From positions 4,898,001-4,962,000 of the forward strand of contig NC_026504.1 of the NCBI RefSeq assembly GCF_000182925.2: a DNA stretch of 64,000 bases, in the 5' to 3' direction. The DNA comes from Neurospora crassa OR74A. Lineage: Eukaryota; Ascomycota; Sordariomycetes; Sordariales; Sordariaceae. Shown here in pieces: positions 12,296 through 22,395 of the stretch (its first letter is position 1; every line of letters starts with the position of its first letter). Under the pieces are notes generated by a model. The model was given only the letters and a program-made list of their open reading frames with translations, ran no database searches and had not been told where the DNA came from. The translations under genes were made by a program, and so were the position numbers.

Positions 12296-13495
12296 ATGTC
12301 ATCCACCAGCCCACCAGTCTCCAAACCACCAAAATCCATCCTTAAAAAACCCACCCACCCTACAACCGGCTTCTCCCAACTACCCTCACCTACCATCGAA
12401 CCCTCCAACCAGCAACAGCAACAGCAGCAGCGCGACTTCATCTCCCCCGGCGGCCCCCTCCCCATCTCCTTCCCCGACCTATCTTCCCTCCCCACCGAAC
12501 AGCGGCTCGCCCACGAACAAGCCCTCCTCCTCCAACGTCTATCCCAAACCGAGCTCAAGCCCGCCATCCCCCTCGAAACCATCGAGCTCCTCTCCTCCTC
12601 CTTCCCCACCCAGCGCACGACACCTCCCGCCTTACACCCTCTCAACCACCAGCCCCTGAGCGCCGCCAACCCTCACCCCGAGGACGCCCGTCAGTTTCTC
12701 AAATTGGTCGCCGACTTCACGCCGCGGGAGTATCTGGAGCTCATCGAGGAGCGCAACTGTCTGGGTGCGTGTGGGTACGTGCTCTGTCCGCGGAAGAGGA
12801 GGCAGTATGAGGGGGAGTACAAGATCATTATGCGGACGGGCAACATTGCCAAGACGGAGGACTTGAACAAGTGGTGCTCGGATGCGTGTGCGGTCCGGGC
12901 GCTGTATGTGAAAGTGCAGTTGGATAATCCGAGTTATATGACGGATTTGGAGACGGGGAAGCGGGTGGTTAAAGTTGAGTTGAGGGAGGAGGAGGAGGAG
13001 AAGAAGAAGAAGAAGAAGCCATCGTCTGGAGAGGAAGAGAAGGCCAAGGACAAGGCAACGACAAGTATCAAAGAAGCGGAGGACAAAGTCGCTGCTGACC
13101 TGGCGAGATTGGATCTTAACAGGAAGGCCGAGATTTCGGACAAGGCTGCGCAGATGCAGAGGGATGCTGACGCTTTGGCGGTTGAGAGAGGCCAGGGCAG
13201 CGGGAAGCTGGATAGGCTGCTAGCCGGTCAAGGTGTGGAAGTTACGATCCGGGAGAAGCCAACGACAGGTCCGGCAAAAGCACCGGATCACGCTAAGGCG
13301 TCTTCTACGTCCCGGAAGAAGAACCCGCAGGATGCCCATCGTATGGTTGAAGGCCACAAGCCTAGGTTCGGCACTGATATCAGGAGCCAGGAAGCTGCAA
13401 AGAACGATGGTAGCGAGAGCGAAAGTGAAGATACCGATGAGGACGATGATGATATTAATGACTATCTGTCGGGACGCATGCAAATATCCATGTAG
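12296..13495 (+). CDS. rtr1: RNA polymerase II CTD phosphatase, Rtr1/RPAP2 family
   Basis: Intronless 399-residue reading frame with ATG after an A-rich context. Family role: Rtr1/RPAP2 removes phosphate from the polymerase II CTD during the initiation-to-elongation transition and helps polymerase assembly or import. The N-terminal 120 residues are Pro/Gln-rich. The zinc-finger core follows: EERNCLGACGYVLCP gives Cys159-x4-Cys164, and KWCSDACAVRALYV gives Cys194-x3-Cys198. The C-terminal half (about 215-399) is charged low complexity with Glu/Lys runs, ending in an acidic SESEDTDEDDDD segment. Budding yeast Rtr1, as I recall it, has His as the fourth ligand; here it is Cys. Family assignment rests on the CGYxLC block and spacing. 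Confidence 0.85.
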   Translation: MSSTSPPVSKPPKSILKKPTHPTTGFSQLPSPTIEPSNQQQQQQQRDFISPGGPLPISFPDLSSLPTEQRLAHEQALLLQRLSQTELKPAIPLETIELLSSSFPTQRTTPPALHPLNHQPLSAANPHPEDARQFLKLVADFTPREYLELIEERNCLGACGYVLCPRKRRQYEGEYKIIMRTGNIAKTEDLNKWCSDACAVRALYVKVQLDNPSYMTDLETGKRVVKVELREEEEEKKKKKKPSSGEEEKAKDKATTSIKEAEDKVAADLARLDLNRKAEISDKAAQMQRDADALAVERGQGSGKLDRLLAGQGVEVTIREKPTTGPAKAPDHAKASSTSRKKNPQDAHRMVEGHKPRFGTDIRSQEAAKNDGSESESEDTDEDDDDINDYLSGRMQISM

Positions 13496-14115
13496 TCCAG
13501 GCAAGACAGTATTTACGCTAGATTGTAGAACTTGCGCAGAACCTGGACAGACATAGCATTTACAGATGACCAATCTTGAAAGATACCCACCTTGAGTCTA
13601 TTACAGAGTTCGTTGGGCCAACCAAGAACGTCAAGCCTACGTAGTTTTATATACCCAGACGGGCGTTTAATGGCTGTCCAAGTCCCGGACATAGACAAGC
13701 TGCGAGTTAGCATATCACCAGAACTGGGAGGTTCCTTGATGGCGTTTGACCCAAAAACCGGGGCGGAAGCAAACTCCCCTCCTGGCACTTGTGCCGAACC
13801 ACACCATCCAAGTCCCAACCCTGCCCCTCAACACAGTCACCATAGAGCATATATGGCACCACAATCCCATACGAGGACGGGAAGAGAATTGGCAATCAAG
13901 CATCGTCTCCGGCATTACACCAAGAGAGTCAGCGACACCTTTTGTGGGCAAACAGATCGCATTTGGTTTCGCAGATGTGACCTAATGATGCTCTCATGCT
14001 ACCCTGTTCCAGATAGACACCGAACACCAACCCAGGTAGGACCGACACCACCGTAGTGCATGATCCAACGCCCGATTTCCCATTATTGTTTTGGTTATCG
14101 TCGACCGGGCGACAT
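13496..14115. other. Convergent 3' region (RTR1-like and S17)
   Basis: 620 nt holding both 3' UTRs. No further gene is supported; overlapping short frames on both strands have no recognisable content. Confidence 0.65.
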
Positions 14116-14747
14116 TTAGTCGCGGCGGGGACGGTCGCCGAAGCGGCGGCCGCGCTCGACAGGCTGGGCCTGGGTGACGGGGATGACGTTGACGGGGATG
14201 GAGTCGAACTGTTCGAAGGTAAGTTAGACAAAATGAAATCCTTACCATGGCTTCATGCGCGCCAGAAAACCAGTGATGGTTGGGTGTGATAGTGAAGGAA
14301 ACTTACGCCGAGGTGCTTGAGGAGGTCCTTGGTCTCGGTGTCGACGTCGAGCTGACCGCTCTCGGAGTTCTGGGTGAAGTCGAGAGCAGAGACCTCGGGA
14401 ACGTACTGGTCCTTGCGCTCACGCTCCTCCTCCTGCAGCTTGAAGGAGATACCGCGGACGGGGCCACGCTGGATACGCTTCATCAAGTGGGTGGTGTAGC
14501 CGGCAATCTATTGGTGTCAAACATGTTAGATCCCCCTTCTGTCTGTCCTTCCGCCCGGGTCCATATATAAACCCTCTCCCGGTTCGTGACAAAAACGCAC
14601 CTTGTTGCGGAGGCGCTTGGAGGCAATGATGGCGATCTCATCGCAGATGCGCTTGTTGGTCTCGAAGTCGAGGGTCAACTTGGGGTAGTACCGCTCAATG
14701 ATGACCTTGGCGGACTTCTTGACAGTCTTGGTACGAACGCGACCCAT
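14116..14747 (-). CDS. rps17: 40S ribosomal protein S17 (eS17)
   Basis: 146 residues from exons 14747-14601, 14507-14307 and 14208-14116. Introns of 92-98 nt have donors GTGCGT and GTAAGT, CTAAC branch points and AG acceptors. Both junctions fall between codons. The sequence is the textbook eukaryotic S17: start [21 protein letters not shown], then [38 protein letters not shown] and the C-terminus [10 protein letters not shown] ... [12 protein letters not shown]. It is a structural protein of the small subunit head and is essential in fungi. In Neurospora it corresponds, from memory, to crp-3. As in many fungal ribosomal protein genes, the first intron lies early in the coding region. Confidence 0.97.
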
Positions 14748-15344
14748 TTTGCCGGCTTTGCTGCTGCTTTGCTGCTGAAGGAGGGGAGTTGACGGGTTAC
14801 GTTGTCAAGGACAAGAAGACGTGAACAAACACCAAGTCGAACTTTTTTGGTCTGGCAATATCCGGCGGGTTGTGGGGTCAGTGCACGCCCAGCTGAGGTT
14901 TGGCGTTAGGGCACGTACTGAGCCTCATGTGGCTGAGGAGTGTCGTGGCTGAGTGGTCATGGTCCGCTCGGCACGTGACCCCCATTGTTTACACTCAGTG
15001 TTGCCCCTGAACCGATCGAACGCTTACAGTACAAAGGCAGTGACACTCACTTACCCTTAAACAACTACTCAGCTCTCGATCGCCAAGATTTCAAGAATGT
15101 CAACGCATCTCATCGCAGGAGGTCTTTATGAACCGGTCTATATTTACAGCTTAGATTGTTACAATGGACTGTCTGTTTTATGACTGATTTGCGAGCGGTG
15201 ATAAGTATGACCATCAGCTATCCACACCTACACGGCCTGCAAAGATCCCAATCGCGTCCCTCCAGTCTTCTTGCCAGATTTTGGGTATCTCATTGACTGC
15301 TCGCCGCGAAGCATTCGTGTTCCCACTTCTGCCTATCGGCCGGT
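14748..15344. other. S17 promoter and MRP51 3' region
   Basis: 597 nt. The left part should hold the S17 promoter and leader (CTG-rich just upstream of the ATG), the right part the MRP51 3' UTR. No gene is seen. Confidence 0.6.
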
Positions 15345-16757
15345 TTACCGTAAACCATACCCAGACGAGCCCGACATGGTAGGTGATGAGGGCGAGTCAG
15401 AGTTCTCGTACCTGCCCCTCAGCCTTGCAGCAGTCATAGGGATCTTCTTGAAGGTCTTTTCCTGGCGCTTGGGGGCAGACCCGAAGATGGGCTCACGGGC
15501 GTCGCCAATCAATTCTTTGGCGATGAGAACATCCGTCGCCTTGGCATCACTAACAGTCAGCTGTACGCGGCCAGTCGAGTCGACCGTCGCCTTGTCAACG
15601 TTGACCCAGAGCTTGGCACCGCCCTCAATGCTGGGATCGAATTTGTCCATAACAGAGTTGCCCCTCAGGTTGCTGTGGCTTGTGCCAAGTGGTCCATCGG
15701 CGACGAAGCCAGCAACACCAATCTTGGCATCGTTTCCAAGACCTCCCCTGCGCGGCTTGAGCACTCTAGCCTGGACGGGCGGGTGGCTCTTCTGCGGACC
15801 GTAGATCGGGTGGTTGTTGAGGTAGGCCGCAGTACGGAGGTATGAGATACCGGCCGAGGGGTGGGTGATGGGAGGACCGCGTCCACCGTACGGGCTGTCG
15901 GTTGCGCGCAGGTTGACCAGCAAGGAGTGCTGGCGCGCTTCAGCAGCCTGAGGAGGCTTGAGTGGTGCGAGATCCAAGAACTGGCCGACCAAATCGTAGA
16001 GCACCTGGTTATCGTTGCGCAGGCGGCGCAGGTACTCGGTCACCTCGTCGTCCGTGATAGACTCCGGCTTGAACGGCTCTTGTGTCTCCGCAACCGCGTC
16101 ACCCCTCAAAGCAGCCGTCTCCTGAAGCTCCCTGTTCGCGGCCTCTGTCTTCTGAGCCGCAATCTTCTTCTGGATGAATTTGCGGAACTCGGCGCGCTTG
16201 GGTCTGACGGTCTTGGCGAGGTACTCCTTGAACTCGCCGGGGGTCATGCCGGCCAGCCAAGGACCGCTGAACTTCCACCTCTTTTCGGCTTCTTGGATTT
16301 GCTCGTCGGGGCTGAAGGCAGTCACATCGGTGTCGGCCTCGAAGACGGACCGCTGGACGGGGCGGAAAAGTCGGGAGGGATCGCTGATTTCGGACGGTGT
16401 GCTGATCGGGATGTTCAGGGCTTGGAACTTCTTGAGCGTAAGGCCGTGTTGGGTGCCAGAGGTGAAGTCGGTAATTTGTTCGAGCGAGTCCATCTCCTTG
16501 ACCTTGACCATGGGATACGTGGTGCCGGTAGTTGACTTGAGGGGGAGCGGGCGCTTCAGACCCCAGTCCCCACGAGAGCGGGAGGATTCAAAGGTGGTAA
16601 GGACCTGGTGAGTTGGGTATGCTTCGGTGGCCGAGGCTCTCTCGCTAATCATCTGAAGCTTGTTGCCGGGCGGAGGGGGAATCACCGGAGGCAGCGAAAA
16701 CATGCGCGAGGTACGGAGGAGCGCGCCTCCGGGCGACACACCCCGGGAGAAAGCCAT
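15345..16757 (-). CDS. mrp51: Mitochondrial small-subunit ribosomal protein Mrp51 (bS1m family)
   Basis: Intronless 470-residue frame. The start at 16757 (MAFSRGVSPGGALLRTS) has a good ACGATGG context and gives a basic, Ser/Arg-rich mitochondrial presequence; the open frame extends 57 codons upstream without need. Conserved family block near residues 60-110: THQVLTTFESSRSRGDWGLK, RPLPLKSTT, LEQITDFTSGTQHGLTLKKF. A helical, Glu/Lys-rich centre follows, then GRGPPITHPSAGISYLRTAA near residue 300. Mrp51 is a fungal mitoribosome protein linked to recognition of mRNA 5' leaders in yeast mitochondria. It lies in tandem with the tRNA-ribosyltransferase gene, with 419 nt between the two coding regions. 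Confidence 0.88.
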   Translation of the reverse strand: MAFSRGVSPGGALLRTSRMFSLPPVIPPPPGNKLQMISERASATEAYPTHQVLTTFESSRSRGDWGLKRPLPLKSTTGTTYPMVKVKEMDSLEQITDFTSGTQHGLTLKKFQALNIPISTPSEISDPSRLFRPVQRSVFEADTDVTAFSPDEQIQEAEKRWKFSGPWLAGMTPGEFKEYLAKTVRPKRAEFRKFIQKKIAAQKTEAANRELQETAALRGDAVAETQEPFKPESITDDEVTEYLRRLRNDNQVLYDLVGQFLDLAPLKPPQAAEARQHSLLVNLRATDSPYGGRGPPITHPSAGISYLRTAAYLNNHPIYGPQKSHPPVQARVLKPRRGGLGNDAKIGVAGFVADGPLGTSHSNLRGNSVMDKFDPSIEGGAKLWVNVDKATVDSTGRVQLTVSDAKATDVLIAKELIGDAREPIFGSAPKRQEKTFKKIPMTAARLRGRYENSDSPSSPTMSGSSGYGLR

Positions 16758-17176
16758 CGTGTATTCGAGGTGCCGTCGAGATGCCGGTGGCTTCGGTTGG
16801 CGGGCGTCGAGGTTCGGCGCGGCTCGTGGGGATGTTGATCGCCGTGATGGAGGACTTGAAGTCCGCGAAAATTCAAAGCTCGGACGTTTCTGTTGCTGTC
16901 GCACACGCATATTGGCGCATTGGCGCATTGGCCAGGCGGGCCGGGTTGCTGGGCCGGTACGAGCGGGGCCGTAGGTACACAGGATACACTAGAGGCCAAG
17001 CCATCACCATACACAGCCCTAACCCTGAATCTTGAAAGCACATACAACAGTACTTCAGTTGTACGCTCAGCCAGCAGGTAACTACACATGCACATTTGCT
17101 TGTAGACATTCACTCGTAATGCGGGCAAACAACAAGATGGAAAGTGTGGGGAGTTTGAACCAAGCTCCAAGCGGCC
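16758..17176. other. Spacer between MRP51 start and TGT stop
   Basis: 419 nt: MRP51 promoter and leader plus the 3' UTR of the upstream tandem gene. Nothing else is recognised. Confidence 0.6.
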
Positions 17177-18667
17177 TCAGCTTTCAAATAAGTCAATACC
17201 TACGTTCTTTAGAGCGTTTACAGCCCACGACGGGTAGCTCTTCCTATCTGGGTACAGGTTGTTGAAGAACTCCTTCACAAAGGCCGGGAACTTGTCGGCA
17301 ATGATGGCGTCCCTGGCACCCCCCATGAGATGCAGCTGATACCACACGTTGTGTATGGTCAGCAGATGTGCTGCCACCGTCTCCTTGGCCGAATTGTGGT
17401 GTACAAAGGCCCTTGTGACGCCAATGGCTCCCTCTTGGTCGATAGGCCTGCAGCATGGGCACCCACAACCGTCCTCGATTGGGCCAAAGTCCTTGGCATA
17501 TTGTTCCTTCTTCATGTTGAGCACACCGTGCTTTGTGATGGCATTGCCAAACCGCGCCGTACGTGTGGGCCAGACGCAATCGAACATATCGGCTCCCAAA
17601 GCAACGCTGACGACCAGGTCTTCGGGGTAGCCAATACCCATAACATAGCGAGGCTTCAAGTCGGGAAGAAGCTCTGTGCATGTAGCCACAACGTTGCAGA
17701 AATCATCCTTGGCCTCACCACCACTGAGACCTCCGATGGCGATGCCTGGGGTGTCGCGAGCCACCATCTCACGGCAGCATTCCCTGCGCATCTCTAGGTC
17801 CAAACCACCCTGAATAATACAAAACAGATTCTGGCGGTCCGGGTTCTTGTGGGCCTTTATGCAGCGATCCAGCCAGCGTACACTGCGCTCCATGGCCTCG
17901 CGCATACGGGCCTTGTCCGGGTGGGTGGTCACCAAGACGTCATCAAGCTGCATCATGATGTCGGATCCAATCGAGTTTTGAAGGCTCATTGAGTGTTCGG
18001 GGGTGAGGAGCATGGGCGATCCATCGTGGGGAGAGAGGAAGCGAACTCCTTCTTCGGTAACCTTGGCGAGCTTAAGGAGAGATACCATTTGGAAACTGGA
18101 AGAGAAGCCAGGTCAGCGGTGCGCCGGCATTCGTATGCATTGGTTATGACAAGGGCGCATACCCTCCACTATCCGTCAACAGGTTATGCTTCCAGCCCTG
18201 AAGTTTGTGAGCGCCGCCAACGGCATCAAGGACCTCTTGGCCAGGCTTCAATCCTAGATGGTAAGTGTTGTTGAGACAAAGGCGGCATCCTGTAGCCTCA
18301 AGCTGCTCCGGGGTGATGCCCTTGAGGGAAGCCTGAGTAGCCACGGGCATGAAGATGGGGAGGTTGACCGGTCCATGAGGAAGAGTCAGGATGGAAGCGC
18401 GAGCCCTAGTTGTCTAGGTTCAACGCGTTTGTTAACGTTAGTGACGGGCATCCATTGCGGTCCGTTTGGCGATTGCGAAAGCTTTGCGATGGGTGCAAAA
18501 CCGGATCCAGATCTCACTTATACGGACGGAACTTGATATCCAGCTGCTGTATGGAGACCTGATTCCCAGCCTTCGGATTCCAGAAGAATAGACAATCTTC
18601 CACTTACGGAGCATTTGGCGACCAGCTCAAAAGTGAGCGCAGCCGAAGAAGCCTTGTTTGAAGCCAT
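17177..18667 (-). CDS. Queuine tRNA-ribosyltransferase catalytic subunit (TGT/QTRT1)
   Basis: 409 residues from exons 18667-18608, 18413-18163 and 18095-17177. Introns of 194 and 67 nt have donors GTAAGT/GTATGC and acceptors CTAG/CCAG. Role: exchanges guanine-34 for salvaged queuine in tRNAs for Asp, Asn, His and Tyr; eukaryotes do not make queuine themselves. Motifs: LTDSGGFQ with the general acid/base Asp101 (the second intron interrupts this motif), [39 protein letters not shown] with the predicted nucleophile Asp276, and the zinc site CGCPCC with a downstream FVHHN histidine. Presence of nucleophile and zinc ligands argues for the catalytic rather than the QTRT2 partner subunit. Exon 1 is only 20 codons; joining it to TTRARAS gives the normal family N-terminus. 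Confidence 0.94.
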
Positions 18668-20462
18668 CCTTTGGACAATCGACATTCTCCGCAGCGAGGA
18701 GGAGAGACCAAAAATCAGGCAACTCAGGTCCCTCACGAAGTGAACGCAGAGATGGAACAGTTTGGGGCCTGCACGCATGCACATCAAACAATTGGAGAAA
18801 AAACATGGACCCTCAGCTCGGCCCCACACTTGACAAGTCGACCCGTCGATGTTGAAGCATGCGCCCGGGCTTCCTTCCCTTGGCGGGCCTGGCGGGCCTG
18901 GCGGGTTGGCGGGGCATCTGCAAGACACTTCAGCTCCGTTCAGGGTCCAGGCCTGCCCGCTCTACCCGATCCCAGCGCTGATTCTGCGCTAAAGGAGAGT
19001 GCTCCACCTTCCGATTTTGCGACGTAGGCATCACGCCCGGGCGGGAAGGTGCTCGGAATCTGGGACCAGAGTCTAGCCCCTAGACATTTCCTACCTCTAT
19101 CCATCATCATATTATCTCGTGAAAGTGCAAACAATGGGGGTCGCCAAGTATTCACTTTGTAAGTAGTGTTTGCAGTTGCGTATTCGGTGCACAACTACAT
19201 GGAGCACCTCCCATGTATGTACATGTAGTGTAGGGTATGGTACCTAAAAGAGGAGTGAGCTTTGGAGCCCCGGTAACTGGGTATAAGTGTTCTCCCCACC
19301 ACAAGCAAGCCCCTGTATATGCGAATACTAGCTGAAGTAATTGCACTTTTCTTGCACTTTAGGAGGGAGGCATTTCCAGGGGTTGGTATTTTTGCGTATT
19401 TACGAGGTCAGACAACTTCCGTTTCTTGGCATTTTCAACTGTCATACGACTTTTGGACTTCTTTGGACCAAACACATTCCGACTTTTTGCTGATTTTTCC
19501 CCAGCGGACATGGCAATTCACCTCACATTGCCGTGTGTGCGCTAGACTCGACGCAAAGATGCAATTCCCCTATCCACGGCAATGGAACTAACTGTCTTTT
19601 CCTCTGTCACGGTTGCATTGTAGTGTAGCGACGGGGACGCACGGCAGCCCAGGATATCTTCACCCCAATAAACCGAGTTAAGTACCTTGTCCTATGTTGT
19701 CATTTCATACCAGCCAACGTCTGGATAAAGACAAAGATCATCATGCCCAAAGTCGGGAGATCTTCCCTGAAAGTCTGGGTTGGCCAGTTGACCAGCACTG
19801 GGCGGCGATGATGTGTTTTATCGCTGATCCGTGCGGCGCGTTACCCTTTCTGTTCCTCGTTTACACATGGACTTCGGGTCATCAAAGGAAGTTATTGTGC
19901 CAATGACGACGGTCCGGGCATTCCATTAGTTGTTGGGCCGTCCAGACTCCCAGACCGTCACAGCGCAGGGCCTCAACTCGTTTAATCGCGACGGTCTATA
20001 ATAGCCAAACACCCATTGCTGTCTACTAGGCTCGGACTGCCCGTCTCATTGCTCGCTCCTTCATCACTCCGGCCAAGGCTGCCTTCATGCCCAACCCTGG
20101 CGATATCCATTGACTCCAAGCACTAAGGGTATTGGCGAGAATGCACCGGCTTCAATCCCCACTAAACCTTATTCTAGAACCCAAACGGTTTTGTTTCGAT
20201 GGTGTGTTGTTAACTCAGGGTTGGTCTCGAGTCCCGTGCTCGTCATATCTTCCTTGGGTTGACGCGGTTCTATTGTATTCTTATTATAACCTCCCGTCTC
20301 CCCTCTTTCTTCTTTCTATCTTCGAATTCTCGTCTCTCTATCCTCTAATACTCATCATCACTTCCACAAGCTTCGTCATACCACACTCCTCAGTGATGCA
20401 ATAAAACAAGTCTTGTAACAGACAAATAAACCTCATATCCAACCTGAGTTACAAAAATCGCC
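18668..20462. other. Divergent intergenic region (TGT / 2EXR gene)
   Basis: 1.8 kb with no gene supported. A GC-rich direct repeat (GGCGGGCCT units) lies at about 18880-18914. The segment just before 20463 is CT-rich, then A-rich, as expected of a fungal promoter and leader. Confidence 0.6.
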
Positions 20463-21467
20463 ATGGACGAAATCACTCCCACCACTTCCACCGCCCCAAA
20501 GACCTTTACCCTCTTCCCTCTCCTCCCTACTGAGCTCCGTCTCGCCATCTGGCAAGCCTCCTGCCACCCTCGCGTCCTCGAAATTCACTACTGCCCCTCC
20601 CAAGACCGGTGTTTCACCCCCTCCAAGCCGCCCGTCATCCTCTCCGTCTGCCGAGAATCCCGCCACGAAGCGCTCTCGCGCATCTACGCCAAAGCCTTTG
20701 GCACACGCACCCACCCGTCCGGATCCATCTACTTTGCGCCAGACCTAGACATCCTCTACATACCGCGGTACTACGAAGAGGAAGGGGACTTCCATCATCA
20801 TCACCAGAAAGGGAAAGCAGGACGCGGCGAGCGAGAAAAGGAAAGGACGAGGAGGATCATGTCCATGGGCTACAGCGAGACGGCACGCGATTTTGATCAG
20901 TACGTCCTCAACACCACGGAGCTGGTGAAGAATCTGGCCATCGATCATGTCCGACCGGAGATCAGGAGGCCGTGGGAGACGTATAGCAAGTTTTGCCTGA
21001 TCAGGAGCTTTCCGAGGTTGGAGAGGGCGTTTTTGATTTTGGATAATACCACCACTACCACATCATCGACTACCACCACCGCCGCGGCAACAATGACCAT
21101 CTCCACGGGTGACGACAGGGTAATAGAAGGAGTGGAAGACGGGGACGACGACGAGGATCAAATCGAATTCATTGACCCCACCGAAAGCAAGGAAGAAATT
21201 ACGCGGTTGATGGAGAACGTCAGCGCTTCATTCTCCCATGAGGTTGGGGTGGGGGTTACGACTCGGTTTGAGGACAGTGGCAGTGGAGGGAGGAGTGACG
21301 ATCATAGGGCCCAGCAACCACGTCTTGATTGCTGCTTAAATCATGCATCAGGTGGGCACGGCGGTGATGACCTGGCTTTGATACCGAAGACTAAGGTTCA
21401 CCACCATCATCCTAGCCATCATGCCCCGTGGCAGAGTCATACGTCGTCGTTTGTGGCTTGTGTATGA
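20463..21467 (+). CDS. 2EXR-domain protein of unknown function
   Basis: Intronless 334-residue frame starting in a good context (GCCATGG). Residues 15-75 match the fungal 2EXR domain: FPLLPTELRLAIWQASC, then a Cys/His segment, PPVILSVCRESRHEAL and YFAPDLDILYIPRYY. The domain is greatly expanded in Pezizomycotina and has no established biochemical role. Two low-complexity inserts follow: a basic/His stretch near 115-135 and a Thr/Ala-rich then acidic stretch near 195-240. The C-terminal 60 residues are Gly/His-rich and look unstructured. No signal peptide or membrane segment is visible. Not assigned to a pathway. Confidence 0.85.
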   Translation: MDEITPTTSTAPKTFTLFPLLPTELRLAIWQASCHPRVLEIHYCPSQDRCFTPSKPPVILSVCRESRHEALSRIYAKAFGTRTHPSGSIYFAPDLDILYIPRYYEEEGDFHHHHQKGKAGRGEREKERTRRIMSMGYSETARDFDQYVLNTTELVKNLAIDHVRPEIRRPWETYSKFCLIRSFPRLERAFLILDNTTTTTSSTTTTAAATMTISTGDDRVIEGVEDGDDDEDQIEFIDPTESKEEITRLMENVSASFSHEVGVGVTTRFEDSGSGGRSDDHRAQQPRLDCCLNHASGGHGGDDLALIPKTKVHHHHPSHHAPWQSHTSSFVACV

Positions 21468-22395
21468 ACTTGGGTTTTACGAGTGAGAAGAAGAAGGAAG
21501 GGGGGGAGTAATGCGTTATGAATGGTATATGACTATGGGTAATGAGCAAAAGCGGTTTTTCAGGATTTCTCTTTTCCTCATCTTGGGCGTCTGGTCAATA
21601 ACCACAATGCATTTCAATGGTTGATTACATACAAGTTCTTGACGGACACTCCAAACTGCACAGGTCAACACCGAGTGAGAGGTGTCAAACCAAGAAAGGA
21701 CTAACATCCGACTTTATACATGAGGTTCACTGGAATCGATTATGATTCAACTGCTAGTCTCATGGGGCCGCAAAACCTCGGGATTTATCACATGCAGCGG
21801 GGAAAGGAGTATTCATTTGCCATGATTATCTTTTTCTTTTACTCAACCATCCTCACACCATCACCCATACGGCCCGTACGGTACGGTACCTACGTACAAA
21901 TCCGCCTTTTATCTCATCCCATTGTATTTTGTCCTTTGACTGGGCCTGAAAATAGTGTGAGCGCGTTCTTTGCATTTCCCTCTCTTGTTTGCACTTACTT
22001 TCGAACCAGATTCTTTTTGTCTTGACTGTCTATTGTCTAAAAGCAGATCGTCGTCGTGTCCGGATATTTGCGCCCTGGTTATCAAACGGGATCTCAGGTC
22101 AGAAGATACTTTGAGTTCATTACGCCCAGTAAGTAGTAGCACACCACACATCTCCTGTTGTCATGTGACATATTGGTTGAGTATCACGTTTGACTCATCT
22201 TTGTTATTCGAACTGATTTGACGCCGGACTCGCTTGACAAAAGTCCAGTGAAAAGAGTTAATCATCCCAACTAAACATCATATGACCACCCAACTCCATC
22301 CAACCATTCCAAAACCTCATTATCATTATTCACATGGCGCTTTTTATCTGGCCGAATCTTTGAACCCCATTAACCAAACCAACGACCCCCCCTTT
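21468..22395. other. Convergent 3' region
   Basis: 928 nt between the 3' ends of the 2EXR and Cys-rich protein genes. No gene or notable repeat is seen apart from pyrimidine runs. Confidence 0.6.
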
